A stretch of 64,000 nucleotides of DNA from JAAOIF01 sp965217125 (GCA_965217125.1 OZ244244.1:62001-126000), one strand, 5' to 3'; positions 44,451-53,015 are shown, numbered from the stretch's first letter. A program made the numbers and translations. Notes: generated by a model from the sequence alone, not told the origin.

Positions 44451-45168
44451 ATTTAATGCCATCTTTGGTATTAATCAGTAATAATCCCTGCTTATTAATA
44501 CCGACACACTCACCGCTAACTAAATTTTGTTCATCTTTAAAACTCACTTTTTTACCTAATAGATAATCATATTTATGCCATTTTGAATAAAATACTTGAA
44601 AACCAACTTGTGCAAAAATATCGCAAAATTTTAATATCGTGTTAATCAAATCCCCACTTAAAACCAAGCTGTCTAATTCAAAACCGAGTATTTGTTTTAT
44701 ATCTATCCACGGCGTTTGACAATCTATGCCATCAGCAACATAATGATTAATCCCTATGCCAATCACCACTGATTGATTATCATTCTGCATACAATTTTCA
44801 ATCAAAATGCCTGCCAACTTTTTATCCTCAAAATAAACATCATTTGGCCATTTAAGTTTTAAATGGTTTATGCCATATTTTGCTAACACTTCAACCAATG
44901 CAAGACCGATCACCAAACTCAAACCATTTAGCGATGTGTTTGCCGGGAAAACGCGCCTAACAGAAAACAAGATGCTTGAATCCTTTTTACTAAGCCATTT
45001 TCGGCTATATTGCCCCCTGCCTTGAGTTTGCTCAGTGGTGATACAAACTTGTGTATTTTTGCAAAATGGCAAAGCAGATAAATAACTGTTGGTGCTGGGG
45101 ATTGAATCAAAAACAAAACACTCAACACTGTTAGGCAGTAAGGCTGATAAGGTAGAATAGTCAGTCAT
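44353..45168 (-). CDS. birA: Biotin-[acetyl-CoA-carboxylase] ligase, catalytic only
   Basis: A 271-residue monofunctional ligase attaching biotin to the carboxyl carrier protein. FDSIPSTNSYL, TTEQTQGRGQYSRKW and LKWPNDVYFEDKKLAGILIE form the active site. The N-terminal DNA-binding domain of E. coli BirA is absent, so it should not repress biotin genes. The natural end is near SSDYLSLL; the extra SEFESEFESESG tail is antisense to the bactofilin repeat. Confidence 0.92.
   Translation of the reverse strand: MTDYSTLSALLPNSVECFVFDSIPSTNSYLSALPFCKNTQVCITTEQTQGRGQYSRKWLSKKDSSILFSVRRVFPANTSLNGLSLVIGLALVEVLAKYGINHLKLKWPNDVYFEDKKLAGILIENCMQNDNQSVVIGIGINHYVADGIDCQTPWIDIKQILGFELDSLVLSGDLINTILKFCDIFAQVGFQVFYSKWHKYDYLLGKKVSFKDEQNLVSGECVGINKQGLLLINTKDGIKSNRSSDYLSLLQSEFESEFESESGPGPACCQS
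44383..44419. repeat. Hexanucleotide repeat shared by two genes
   Basis: CAGACT/CAAACT units repeat about six times. On the plus strand they encode Gln-Thr at the bactofilin end, on the minus strand Ser/Glu/Phe at the BirA end. Copy changes would lengthen or shorten both tails in frame. Confidence 0.8.
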
Positions 45169-45192
45169 TCAAATATTTTACCCATAAAAACC

Positions 45193-45936
45193 ATGAAAAT
45201 CGTATTAGCTGTTGAATATTTAGGCACAAACTTCCACGGCTGGCAGTTGCAAAAATCTGGCATTCGCACCGTTCAAGAAGAAGTAGAAAAGGCATTGTCA
45301 AGCGTAGCAGGGCAACCCGTTAGAGTGTTTTGCGCTGGCAGAACTGATGCTGGAGTCCATGCGATTGAACAAATTATCCACTTTGAGACTGCCATAAAAC
45401 GCACAGATAAGGCATGGCTATTTGGTGGCAATGTCAATTTAGCACATGATGTCAATTTTAAATGGGTCAAACAAGTTGATGATGATTTTCATGCGCGTTT
45501 TGACGCACATGCGCGGCAATATTACTACAAAATCCACAACACGCCAGTGCGTTCTGCAATTAAAGCCGCTTATAGTTTATGGGAGCCTAAAGCATTAGAT
45601 ATTGTTGCTATGAATAGCGCTGCCCAATATTTGCTCGGCGAACATGATTTTTCAGCTTTTCGTGGTAGTCTTTGCCAAGCCAAATCGCCCATCAAAACCA
45701 TTGAATTTATTCGCCTAAGCAAAGACGGTGATGAAATCCTATTAGACATCAAAGCCAACGCTTTTTTGCATCATATGGTGCGTAATATTGTTGGCACTTT
45801 GTTGAAAATTGGCATCGGCGAACGCCCCATAGAATGGATGCAACAAGTATTAGATTCTAAAGACAGAAAAGAGGCGGGCGCAACTGCCAAGCCACAAGGT
45901 TTATACTTCGTAAAAGCCTTTTACAATAAACTTTAA
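45193..45936 (+). CDS. truA: tRNA pseudouridine synthase A
   Basis: A 247-residue enzyme making pseudouridine at positions 38-40 of tRNA anticodon arms. FCAGRTDAGVHAIEQ holds the catalytic Asp; YLGTNFHGWQLQ at the N-terminus and FLHHMVRNIVGTLLKIG near the C-terminus are family motifs. It is divergent from birA with 24 nt between. Confidence 0.96.
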   Translation: MKIVLAVEYLGTNFHGWQLQKSGIRTVQEEVEKALSSVAGQPVRVFCAGRTDAGVHAIEQIIHFETAIKRTDKAWLFGGNVNLAHDVNFKWVKQVDDDFHARFDAHARQYYYKIHNTPVRSAIKAAYSLWEPKALDIVAMNSAAQYLLGEHDFSAFRGSLCQAKSPIKTIEFIRLSKDGDEILLDIKANAFLHHMVRNIVGTLLKIGIGERPIEWMQQVLDSKDRKEAGATAKPQGLYFVKAFYNKL

Positions 45937-45950
45937 TGCAAATTAATTGA

Positions 45951-45983
45951 TAAAATTCGACAAAGTAAAAATGGAAAAGACGA
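45951..45983. repeat. 33-bp direct repeat, copy 1
   Basis: An exact 33-nt sequence beginning TAAAATTCGACAAAG recurs 124 nt later at 46075-46107, in the 180-nt gap between the truA and SulP stops. No gene is seen between the copies. It may be a tandem duplication scar or a binding site. Confidence 0.8.
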
Positions 45984-46074
45984 GGGTGCCAATTTGCAAG
46001 TATTTTTCTTTTTTACGCGGAGAATTTTGTAAATATTGAGAGAGTATAGATAAACTATATGACCGAAATATTTA

Positions 46075-46107
46075 TAAAATTCGACAAAGTAAAAATGGAA
46101 AAGACGA
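46075..46107. repeat. 33-bp direct repeat, copy 2
   Basis: Second exact copy, ending 8 nt before the SulP gene end. Both contain GTAAAAATGGAAAAGACGA. Confidence 0.8.
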
Positions 46108-46114
46108 CGCAAAT

Positions 46115-47872
46115 TTAGGAAATTAAGTGTTTTAGAGGACTCTTAGAAGCCGCATCTTCATCGCCTAACTCCTTCCAAGCATAACGAAGTGCAGCAGTGC
46201 GGCGCTCAAAGAAACGCTGCTCGCCGTGTTTATTGACAAAACCAGAGCGTTTTAATACTCGTTCAATGCCTTCCATACGAGCAAATAAGATTTCTATACC
46301 ATTTGCCGAACATCGTTCAAGCAAGCCTGACAAAATCATCTCGCCACTAGCGTCAATTTGGTTAATCCCCACCATATCCACAATAATATACTTCAAACAT
46401 TCTTGTTTATCAGCAATAAGTTTTAATATTTTATCTTCAAAATAACCTGCATTAGCAAAATACAATGAACCTGAATATCTAACAATTGATACCACTTCAC
46501 AACGCTCAAGTTTATTATCTAAGGCACTAACAAACAGGCTGGAACCATCGTGTGCTGAAAGCTCAGTAAATCTTGGTTTCATAGTGCGATACAAAAACAA
46601 ACCTAAAGACAAAATTACCCCAATCACAATGCCATTTTCTAAATGTGGTGCAAATAATAGTGTTAAAACAAAAGTAATAATCGATACAATAGCATCATGC
46701 TTTTCTACTTTCCAAGCGTGTTTAATTGGTGCAAACTTAATCAGGTTAATTACTGCCATAATAATCACCGCAGCTAAAGTCGCCTGAGGCAAATGGTATA
46801 ACAACGGGGTTAGCCACAATAAAGTAATGCCCACAACCAGTGCGGTAACGACCGATGAAAATCCGGTAATTGCACCGGCGGATATATTCACCGCAGAACG
46901 GGAAAAAGACCCTGAAATAGCGTAACCTTGAGAAAAACTTGAAACAATATTAGCAATACCTTGCCCGATTAATTCTTGATTAGTATCAAGGCGCTGCTTG
47001 GTTTGCGCTGCCATAGATTTAGCGATTGAGATGGCCTCCATAAAACCAATCAAAGCAATAGTAACAGCGGTTATTAGCATTTGGCTCATTACCGAAAAAT
47101 CAAAATTAGGCATAACAATCGATGGCAAACCTTCAGGAATTGCACCAACAATAGCACCGCCAAAACCGCCATCCTTGATTGGAATGCCAAAGTCCATTAA
47201 ATATGAAATGGTTGTTGTAACTGCAACAGCCAGTAAAACCCCAGGTAATTTTGGGGCGTATTTCTTAACCCCAATGATAATAGCAAAAGCCACTATTGCC
47301 ACAATTAAAGTAATCGTATGGGTATTTTGCAAAGCGTTAATTACCACCCCCCAGACTTGCTCATAAGTATATTCTGCTTTTGGCATAATCACCCCAAATA
47401 TCTTAGCCAGCTGTGAAGCGCCAATAATAATCGCCGCCGCATTAGTAAAACCAACCACAACAGGATGTGATAAAAAGTTAATCACCAAGCCTAATTTTAA
47501 TGCACCTAAGATAAACTGCAATACGCCCACCAAAAACGCCAACATAGACGCATAAACAACATAAGTCGTCATATCTGCCCCAGCTGGCATTACGCTAGGA
47601 ATAGCCGCTGCCGTTAATAGTGAAACAACTGCCACAGGGCCCGTGCCTAACTGCCTAGAAGAGCCCATCAATGCTGCAATCATAACTGGCAAAAATGAAG
47701 CATATAAACCATGCTGTGGCGGTAAACCTGCTAATTGCGCATAAGCCATTGATTGTGGCACCAACACTAAAGCAACAGTTAGACCTGCAACAATATCTGC
47801 CTTTAAAATATTTTTATCTTGTAATTCATTAATCCATGCCAGAAATGGCAAAAACCTTGCAACCTTGATCAT
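46115..47872 (-). CDS. SulP family anion transporter with STAS domain (first)
   Basis: A 585-residue inner-membrane transporter: LVPQSMAYAQLAGLPPQHGLYASF and GTGPVAVVSLLTA in the N-terminal half, about 12-14 helices to about residue 410, then a STAS domain (about 440-560, IIVDMVGINQIDASGEMIL). SulP proteins move sulfate, bicarbonate or other anions. For a sulfur oxidiser, sulfate export or inorganic carbon uptake are both plausible. It is divergent from a second SulP gene. Confidence 0.9.
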   Translation of the reverse strand: MIKVARFLPFLAWINELQDKNILKADIVAGLTVALVLVPQSMAYAQLAGLPPQHGLYASFLPVMIAALMGSSRQLGTGPVAVVSLLTAAAIPSVMPAGADMTTYVVYASMLAFLVGVLQFILGALKLGLVINFLSHPVVVGFTNAAAIIIGASQLAKIFGVIMPKAEYTYEQVWGVVINALQNTHTITLIVAIVAFAIIIGVKKYAPKLPGVLLAVAVTTTISYLMDFGIPIKDGGFGGAIVGAIPEGLPSIVMPNFDFSVMSQMLITAVTIALIGFMEAISIAKSMAAQTKQRLDTNQELIGQGIANIVSSFSQGYAISGSFSRSAVNISAGAITGFSSVVTALVVGITLLWLTPLLYHLPQATLAAVIIMAVINLIKFAPIKHAWKVEKHDAIVSIITFVLTLLFAPHLENGIVIGVILSLGLFLYRTMKPRFTELSAHDGSSLFVSALDNKLERCEVVSIVRYSGSLYFANAGYFEDKILKLIADKQECLKYIIVDMVGINQIDASGEMILSGLLERCSANGIEILFARMEGIERVLKRSGFVNKHGEQRFFERRTAALRYAWKELGDEDAASKSPLKHLIS

Positions 47873-47948
47873 TGTGTTTCTAATTAAATAAAAGGAATAT
47901 AAGCAATAGATTATATAATAATAACCACATTTAATGACTGTTATTTTG

Positions 47949-47989
47949 TATAATATTACACTTACTATTATTCAGCATATATGGCTGAA
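47949..47989 (+). promoter_or_regulatory. Possible SulP promoter and inverted repeat
   Basis: TATAAT at 47949-47954 is followed by TTCAGC-ATATATG-GCTGAA (47971-47989), a 6-bp inverted repeat about 30 nt before the second SulP ATG. It could be an operator or 5' hairpin in the 147-nt divergent region. No good -35 box is seen. Confidence 0.3.
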
Positions 47990-48019
47990 ACCCTTAATTC
48001 TTAAGAACAATCATCAACT

Positions 48020-49624
48020 ATGAAGCTCATTGAAAATCTACACTTTAACAATATTCGCGGAGATATTGCCGGCGGCATTACCGCAGGTATAGTCGCGCTA
48101 CCATTTGCCATTGCTATGGGTCTTGCCTCTGGTGCCGGTGCGATTGCTGGTTTATATGGGGCAATTATTACTGGTTTTTTTGCCGCTATTTTTGGCGGCA
48201 CTGGCGCACAAGTATCTGGCCCTACCGGTCCGATGACTGTGGTGATGGCCTTGATTGTTACTAAATACATTGCCCTATTCCCTGAAACCGGCTTGGCAAT
48301 CGCCTTCACCACAGTTGTATTAGGCGGCTTATTCCAAATTGGATTTGGTATTTTAAAATTGGGGCGTTTTATCAATATAATGCCTCACCCGGTAACCTCT
48401 GGCTTTATGACCGGCATCGGTGTAATTATTATCATTTTGCAAATCCCGCAAATATTGGGTTTTTACGATATTAAAGGCTCGACAGTGAGTATTTTTTCTC
48501 AATTAGGCGGCGTAGAAAATTATTTTGCAAACACTGGTGCTATCACCATTGCACTTATTACGCTCGCTGTTGTTTATTTGTTACCTAAAAAAATCATAAG
48601 GTTTATTCCATCTCCGTTGTTTGCGCTAATTACCGGCACACTGATTTTAGTATTTTTCCCAACCCTGTTTTCTTCTGCTACTGAGCCTTTAAATAATATG
48701 ATTTTAGGCGAAATTCCAACAGGCCTGCCTTCATTTCAAATGCCAGTTTGGGAGGCGAGTATTATCCTTGATATGATTGCATCAGGCATTATGTTAGCTA
48801 TTTTGGGCTCAATCGACTCATTATTAACCTCATTAGTCTCTGATGAAATTACCAGCACACAGCATAAACCAGACCGTGAATTAATCGGTCAGGGCATTGG
48901 CAATACCATGTCAGGTTTATTTGGCGGCTTGCCGGGCGCAGGTGCAACAATGCGCACCATGACCAATGTTAAAGCAGGTGGCATCACCCCTATTTCTGGT
49001 GCATTACACGCAGTTTTATTATTGCTGATTGTATTGGGTGGCGCGCAATATGCTCAATCAATCCCATTAGCAGTATTAGGTGCAATTTTAATCAAAGTTG
49101 GCACCGATATTATTGATTGGAAATATTTAAAAAGATTAGTTTATGCACCAAAATTTGGCGCTCTGATTATGCTTGTAGTTCTTGCTATTACCGTATTCTA
49201 TAATTTAATGGCTGCTGTTGGTGTTGGTTTAGTAATGGCCAGCCTAATCTTTTTGCAAAGAATGACTGAGGTGCAATTAGCCAGTATTGTATCAGTGCAA
49301 ACCATTGAAGAAGCCTCACAACTTGACGAGGCACATCAGGCTTTGATTCGTGCTGGCAATACTTTATTCTACCAGCTCAACGGCCCTATAAGTTTTGGTG
49401 CAGCTAAAGGTGTGGTCAAGGATTTTTCCACAAAAACCAATTACACCCGTGCCATTATAGATTTATCAAATGTGCCTATCATTGATTATACAGCCTCACG
49501 CGCCATTGCTGAAATTTGCAATATCTGCAAAAATAAATCTACCGATATTAGCATCATCGGCGCCAACCCTACAGTCAGAAAATTTCTTAAAAATATTGCT
49601 ATTGACAGCGCGTTGATAAAATAA
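48020..49624 (+). CDS. SulP family anion transporter with STAS domain (second)
   Basis: A 534-residue transporter distinct from its divergent neighbour: GIVALPFAIAMGLASGAGAIAGLYG, AQVSGPTGPMTVVMA, GSIDSLLTSLVSDEITSTQHKPDRELIGQG, and a C-terminal STAS domain (about 425-530). The sequence is closer to the SulP branch often described as BicA-like or general anion permeases. The role cannot be fixed from sequence. It ends next to the dispersed repeat region. Confidence 0.9.
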   Translation: MKLIENLHFNNIRGDIAGGITAGIVALPFAIAMGLASGAGAIAGLYGAIITGFFAAIFGGTGAQVSGPTGPMTVVMALIVTKYIALFPETGLAIAFTTVVLGGLFQIGFGILKLGRFINIMPHPVTSGFMTGIGVIIIILQIPQILGFYDIKGSTVSIFSQLGGVENYFANTGAITIALITLAVVYLLPKKIIRFIPSPLFALITGTLILVFFPTLFSSATEPLNNMILGEIPTGLPSFQMPVWEASIILDMIASGIMLAILGSIDSLLTSLVSDEITSTQHKPDRELIGQGIGNTMSGLFGGLPGAGATMRTMTNVKAGGITPISGALHAVLLLLIVLGGAQYAQSIPLAVLGAILIKVGTDIIDWKYLKRLVYAPKFGALIMLVVLAITVFYNLMAAVGVGLVMASLIFLQRMTEVQLASIVSVQTIEEASQLDEAHQALIRAGNTLFYQLNGPISFGAAKGVVKDFSTKTNYTRAIIDLSNVPIIDYTASRAIAEICNICKNKSTDISIIGANPTVRKFLKNIAIDSALIK

Positions 49625-49666
49625 TTGTTTTTTAGGTGCGTAATTAGATTTGTTGGTGTTGGGCAG

Positions 49667-50405
49667 AGGTCAGAGGTCAGAAGGCAGAGAACAGAGTAAG
49701 AGCGGTGCTATTAGGTTTGCTATTGCTCTGTTCTGCCATCTGCCCTTTGTTCATTAGCTTTGTTTGTGCAGTTGGTAATGCGACTTCAGTCGCATCTATG
49801 CTTGTATTTAGGTGATTTTTGCACACGCCGCATTGAGGATTGGGGCGTAATTAGATTTGTTTGTGTTGGTTAATTTAGAGGCAAGGCCTCTAAATTAATT
49901 GGGCGTGCTATTAGATTTGTTTGTGGGTAGAAAAAGCAGAGCAAGAGCAACGCTATTAGAACCGTTTGTGTAAATTTTGTACCATATCGTCTGTTTGCAC
50001 CCCAAGGGCAGGCTACGCGCGCGGAGGGCGTGGCAGAGTGTGCCTCAACGCGAGATCCCGACGCCCTCCCCCAAGCCCCCACCCCTAAGAGTTTACCAAA
50101 ATCAGGCTTCGCCTTATCGCCTGAACGGCGATTTTTGCACATTATCGCATTGAGGATTGGGGGTGCCATTAAGATTTGTTTGTGTTGGTAGAAAAAGCAG
50201 AGTAAGAACGGTGCTATTAGGTTTGCTATTGCTCTGTTCTGCCATCTGTTTTCTGCCATCTGCCCTCTGTTCATTAGCTTTGTTTGTGCAGTTGGTAATG
50301 CGACTTCAGTCGCATCTATGCTTGTATTTAGGCGATTTTTGCACATTATCACCTTGAGGATTGGGGCGACATTAGATTTGTTTGTGTTGGCAGAAAAAGC
50401 AGAGC
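49667..50405 (+). repeat. Dispersed structured repeat, copies B and C
   Basis: The 850 nt after the SulP gene hold no credible gene. They contain two partial copies of the mosaic repeat seen at 2.7-3.0 kb: the ATGCGAC-TTCA-GTCGCAT hairpin twice (near 49783 and 50300), the inverted repeat GGAGGGCGT (50023-50031)/ACGCCCTCC (50061-50069), AGGC-TTC-GCCT, and ATCGCC-TGAAC-GGCGAT. Stem bases differ from copy A in pairs. The long frame crossing it (49870-50352, minus) is composed of repeat phrases. Confidence 0.75.
49870..49898. other. Perfect 13-bp hairpin
   Basis: TTAATTTAGAGGC and GCCTCTAAATTAA form a perfect stem with a 3-nt loop. No T run follows on either strand, so it is not a standard terminator. 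It sits inside the repeat mosaic and is absent from the copy at 2.7 kb. Confidence 0.7.
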
Positions 50406-50470
50406 AAAAATAATTACACTCTGACCTTAATTATTTCTCTCTTGTAAAAGCTCACTCCACGAAGACATAA

Positions 50471-50635
50471 TTAATTACTATTTAATATGAATGTATTTGT
50501 TGTTAATGGATGGTTTAAAGTGGGCGGTTGATATTGTGTAGGCTCACTTTCTTGCTGTGTTGGTAATTTATAAAGTTCGCTTAGTTCTATATATTGTTCA
50601 TACTGCTTTTTGACTTCTTCTAATGTTTGCAACAT
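50471..50635 (-). CDS. 54-residue hypothetical protein
   Basis: A frame starting MLQTLEEVKKQYEQYIELSE, an amphipathic helix, followed by a Pro/Gln/Thr-rich tail (QQESEPTQYQPPTLNHP). An AAAGGGG ribosome site lies 6 nt before the ATG. It follows the degenerate attC-like site and may be a cassette or adjoining gene. No family recognised. Confidence 0.5.
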   Translation of the reverse strand: MLQTLEEVKKQYEQYIELSELYKLPTQQESEPTQYQPPTLNHPLTTNTFILNSN

Positions 50636-50685
50636 AATTTACCCCTTTATTGTTTGATTTTAAATATTTTAACATGCTGTGAAAG

Positions 50686-50773
50686 TTTGAGCGCTTGAAT
50701 TAAGCTGATGTGTTTACCCACAGGGAACAAGAGCCAGCAGCTTTTGCCCCTCCTGTGGGATGATTTGTTAGGC
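50686..50773 (-). other. attC-like integron site, degenerate
   Basis: It begins with GCCTAAC (RYYYAAC box) 12 nt after the stop of the 84-residue gene and shares TAACAAATCATYCCA and GGGTAAACRCRTCAG with the site at 51.5 kb. An 8-bp stem CCCACAGG/CCTGTGGG forms its core, and CTTAATTCAAGCG is a classic attC tail. The last box reads GCTCAAA rather than GTTRRRY, so this end looks broken. Confidence 0.55.
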
Positions 50774-50785
50774 AATATTTTATAC

Positions 50786-51040
50786 TTATCTACATTTTGC
50801 TAACCAACCATTACGAATACAATAAATAATAAATAAATGCGAATTGCCAGAAATTTTACCATAATGTAGGTGTCCATCTGCAATAGCACTAAGTTCATCA
50901 AAATTTGCTCGTTTCATTGTTTTAGAGTTAATAAAGTTTGTGATTTTATCCCAAGTTTCTTTGTTATGAGGTTTTAGAGTTTTAGGTTCTCTAGCAATTT
51001 TGTATTTACCTGTATATTTGTTAAGTGTTTTTGTTTTCAT
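50786..51040 (-). CDS. 84-residue hypothetical cassette protein
   Basis: A basic protein starting MKTKTLNKYTGKYKIAREPK with a C-terminal HLFIIYCIRNGWLAKCR. No family recognised. It overlaps the 3' end of the membrane-protein gene by 20 nt and has an AAAGG site. It is followed directly by an attC-like site, so it forms the second gene of one cassette. Confidence 0.6.
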   Translation of the reverse strand: MKTKTLNKYTGKYKIAREPKTLKPHNKETWDKITNFINSKTMKRANFDELSAIADGHLHYGKISGNSHLFIIYCIRNGWLAKCR

Positions 51041-51458
51041 TTTTTAACCTTTCAATAACTTGCTGACAGGCATTTAACCTTAAGGAGTCATTTTGATTTT
51101 TGTAATACTCTAATTTTGAGTAAAGATTTTTCATTATTTTTTTGTAGAAAAAATCTGAATTACATAAAGGCAAGAATGCTCTAAAAATACCAACAGTCAA
51201 AAATATTGCTATTAATGCTATAAAACCTATATACCACTCAAATATAACCCAACCACCTAACAGAGAAAAAACAATACTAGCGATAAAGATTATATTCCTT
51301 AAGTTTTGATATTTAGAAGTAATGGCATCTTGCATACCGCTCTGATTAAAGCTTGAAAGTTTATTACCCCAATATCTGGTTGCTTCTTGAAATCTTGATG
51401 TATAAGCACCTAGTATTGCACTAATAAGCAATATTGCAGAAAAAGTACTGTAATCCAT
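51021..51458 (-). CDS. Small membrane protein in integron-like cassette
   Basis: A 145-residue protein starting MDYSTFSAILLISAILGAYT, with an N-terminal helix (about 5-22) and a helix pair (about 55-95), then a charged helical tail (YSKLEYYKNQNDSLRLNACQ). I choose the ATG at 51458, 6 nt after the attC-like core; the longer frame reads through the recombination site. No Shine-Dalgarno is seen, as is common for cassette genes. Function unknown. Confidence 0.6.
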   Translation of the reverse strand: MDYSTFSAILLISAILGAYTSRFQEATRYWGNKLSSFNQSGMQDAITSKYQNLRNIIFIASIVFSLLGGWVIFEWYIGFIALIAIFLTVGIFRAFLPLCNSDFFYKKIMKNLYSKLEYYKNQNDSLRLNACQQVIERLKNENKNT

Positions 51459-51464
51459 TTTATT

Positions 51465-51539
51465 GTCTAACGCCCAAACTCGCCTGACGCGTTTACCCAA
51501 AGGGCACGACGAGCGGTCGGCTGGAATGATTTGTTATGC
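51465..51539 (-). other. attC-like integron recombination site
   Basis: It begins at the base after the TIR-like gene stop with GCATAAC and ends in GTTAGAC, a perfect GTTRRRY box, 75 bp later. Inner boxes GCCGAC and GTCAGGC pair with one unpaired A, the extrahelical base typical of attC. The next gene starts 6 nt after. This is the expected layout of an integron cassette boundary. Confidence 0.65.
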
Positions 51540-52283
51540 TTAACTTGATGCATTGGTAATTTTGTCAGGACTTAAAATAAACCCTGAGTCTTTTAAACGA
51601 TTTGCTAATTTAGGAACAGTTTCTTTAACATGATTATTGAAAGCGATATATAAAATTCCGTCAGAGTCAGATGGTTTTTCAAGATGTCCTTTTATGAGAA
51701 TGGCTATGTTTTTACGTCCGATTGAGGAAATCAACATGCCCATTTCAAGAACTACATTTTGTCTGGCCCTTGGTTCTGCTGTGTCTTCTCCTTGGCTTAA
51801 TGTATATCCCCTATCGTCAGGAGTCATTAAAACAATACCAAAACTTGTTTGGCTTGGCTTTATTCCTATTTTAGATTCCAGAGCCTCAATTATTGTAAGA
51901 CCTTGTCCGCCAGTATTAGCCAATACAAAAGGCTGTAAACCAAGTTTATGTAAAACTAATTCAAGTTGTTCTCTAGCCGTATCATCGTGACCATGTACTA
52001 TAAAAACTTCCTTTAATTCATTACTAGTTTGTTGAGAGTTTAGTGCATTGTCTTGCGTGTCTTTTTTGAGTGTGCCATTGTATTGATTGAATTCATTTTC
52101 AAATTTTTGTTTTATTTTTAGATTCGCCTGAACTTGAATAGTACCAGTTTTGTATAAATTGATTGTTTCACCTTCCTGCGTCTTTATTTGGTACATATTT
52201 TCTTTGTCGGAGGAAGAAGAAATTTTCCTACCTAAAGCGGTAACAACAGTTTCTAAATCTTGATTAGAGCCTTTGAATTTCAT
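51540..52283 (-). CDS. TIR-like nucleotide-binding effector protein
   Basis: A 247-residue protein. The C-terminal part (about 90-235) matches the predicted TIR-like nucleotide-binding family: EVFIVHGHDDTAREQLELVL, GGQGLTIIEALE, FGIVLMTPDDRGY and RARQNVVLEMGMLISSIGRK. The N-terminal 85 residues are a small alpha-beta region of unknown role. Such domains act as NAD-consuming or cyclic-nucleotide-triggered effectors in some antiphage systems. A strong AAAGGAGG site precedes the ATG. It is bounded downstream by an attC-like site. Confidence 0.82.
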   Translation of the reverse strand: MKFKGSNQDLETVVTALGRKISSSSDKENMYQIKTQEGETINLYKTGTIQVQANLKIKQKFENEFNQYNGTLKKDTQDNALNSQQTSNELKEVFIVHGHDDTAREQLELVLHKLGLQPFVLANTGGQGLTIIEALESKIGIKPSQTSFGIVLMTPDDRGYTLSQGEDTAEPRARQNVVLEMGMLISSIGRKNIAILIKGHLEKPSDSDGILYIAFNNHVKETVPKLANRLKDSGFILSPDKITNASS

Positions 52284-52327
52284 TATTCCTCCTTTAAGGT
52301 ATAACTATTATTATAACTAAAATTTCC

Positions 52328-52357
52328 CTTATAAACTCTATTAAAAAATTGTGTAAA
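52328..52357 (-). promoter_or_regulatory. Possible promoter of the cassette stretch
   Basis: TTTACA and TATAAG are spaced 18 nt, about 45 nt before the TIR-like ATG. A further TATAAT lies closer. It could drive the whole cassette series. The rest of 52284-52495 shows nothing else. Confidence 0.3.
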
Positions 52358-52495
52358 AATACTATTATACAATTTCAATTATTGGCTATGATAGCAGAAA
52401 AATAAACTAATTATGCAATAAATACGCGGTGTGATGCTTGAAAATGCTGGTAATAAATAAAACTTCAATTGGGTTTTTCTACAGCCACAATATTT

Positions 52496-52978
52496 TTAAA
52501 AATCCTTATCCCAATCTACTAAAATTTGCTTGTTTTTAATATCAACTTCAATTAAAAATGGTGCAATATAAGGCACCAAATGTTGTTTTTTGCCATTTAC
52601 CACAAGCACGCTATTAGCGCCGGTATCAGTTAAAGTTACAACTTTGCCAAGGGTAATATTTTGTTGGTTAATCACTTTAAGACCAATTAATTGCTGCCAA
52701 TAATATTCGCCTTTGGGCAATTTTGGCAGCTGCGATGGCTCAATATAAATATCAATGCCGATAAAACTTTCTGCTTGTTCTATGCTGTTAATATTTTTGA
52801 TTTGGGCAACGATAGTTTTGCCCTGCTCGCGACCTTTAACAATATCAAGGATTTGCCATTGTCCATCAATCTCAATATGCCAGGGCTGGTAGGATAGGAT
52901 ATTTTTGCGCGGATGGGTGTGTGAAAATATTTTTACCCAGCCCTGAACGCCAAAAAGACCATTGATCTTACCGAGCAA
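52496..52978 (-). CDS. rimM: Ribosome maturation factor RimM
   Basis: A 160-residue 16S-processing protein that binds S19. GKINGLFGVQGWVKIFSHT, an N-terminal beta-barrel, and a PRC-barrel with GEYYWQQLIGLKVINQ and VPYIAPFL are visible. Start is a TTG at 52978 with AAAGG 5-6 nt before it; no ATG is available. It follows rpsP as expected, but trmD and rplS, the usual next genes, are missing; the cassette stretch follows instead. Confidence 0.92.
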   Translation of the reverse strand: MLGKINGLFGVQGWVKIFSHTHPRKNILSYQPWHIEIDGQWQILDIVKGREQGKTIVAQIKNINSIEQAESFIGIDIYIEPSQLPKLPKGEYYWQQLIGLKVINQQNITLGKVVTLTDTGANSVLVVNGKKQHLVPYIAPFLIEVDIKNKQILVDWDKDF

Positions 52979-53015
52979 TAGCCTTTTGTTATTAGCTGGT
53001 AGGGGGGGTGAATTA

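Noticed and set aside
49870..50352. Long minus-strand frame of 160 codons
   Set aside because: It runs through the dispersed repeat and its phrases recur in other repeat copies; no ribosome site or domain.
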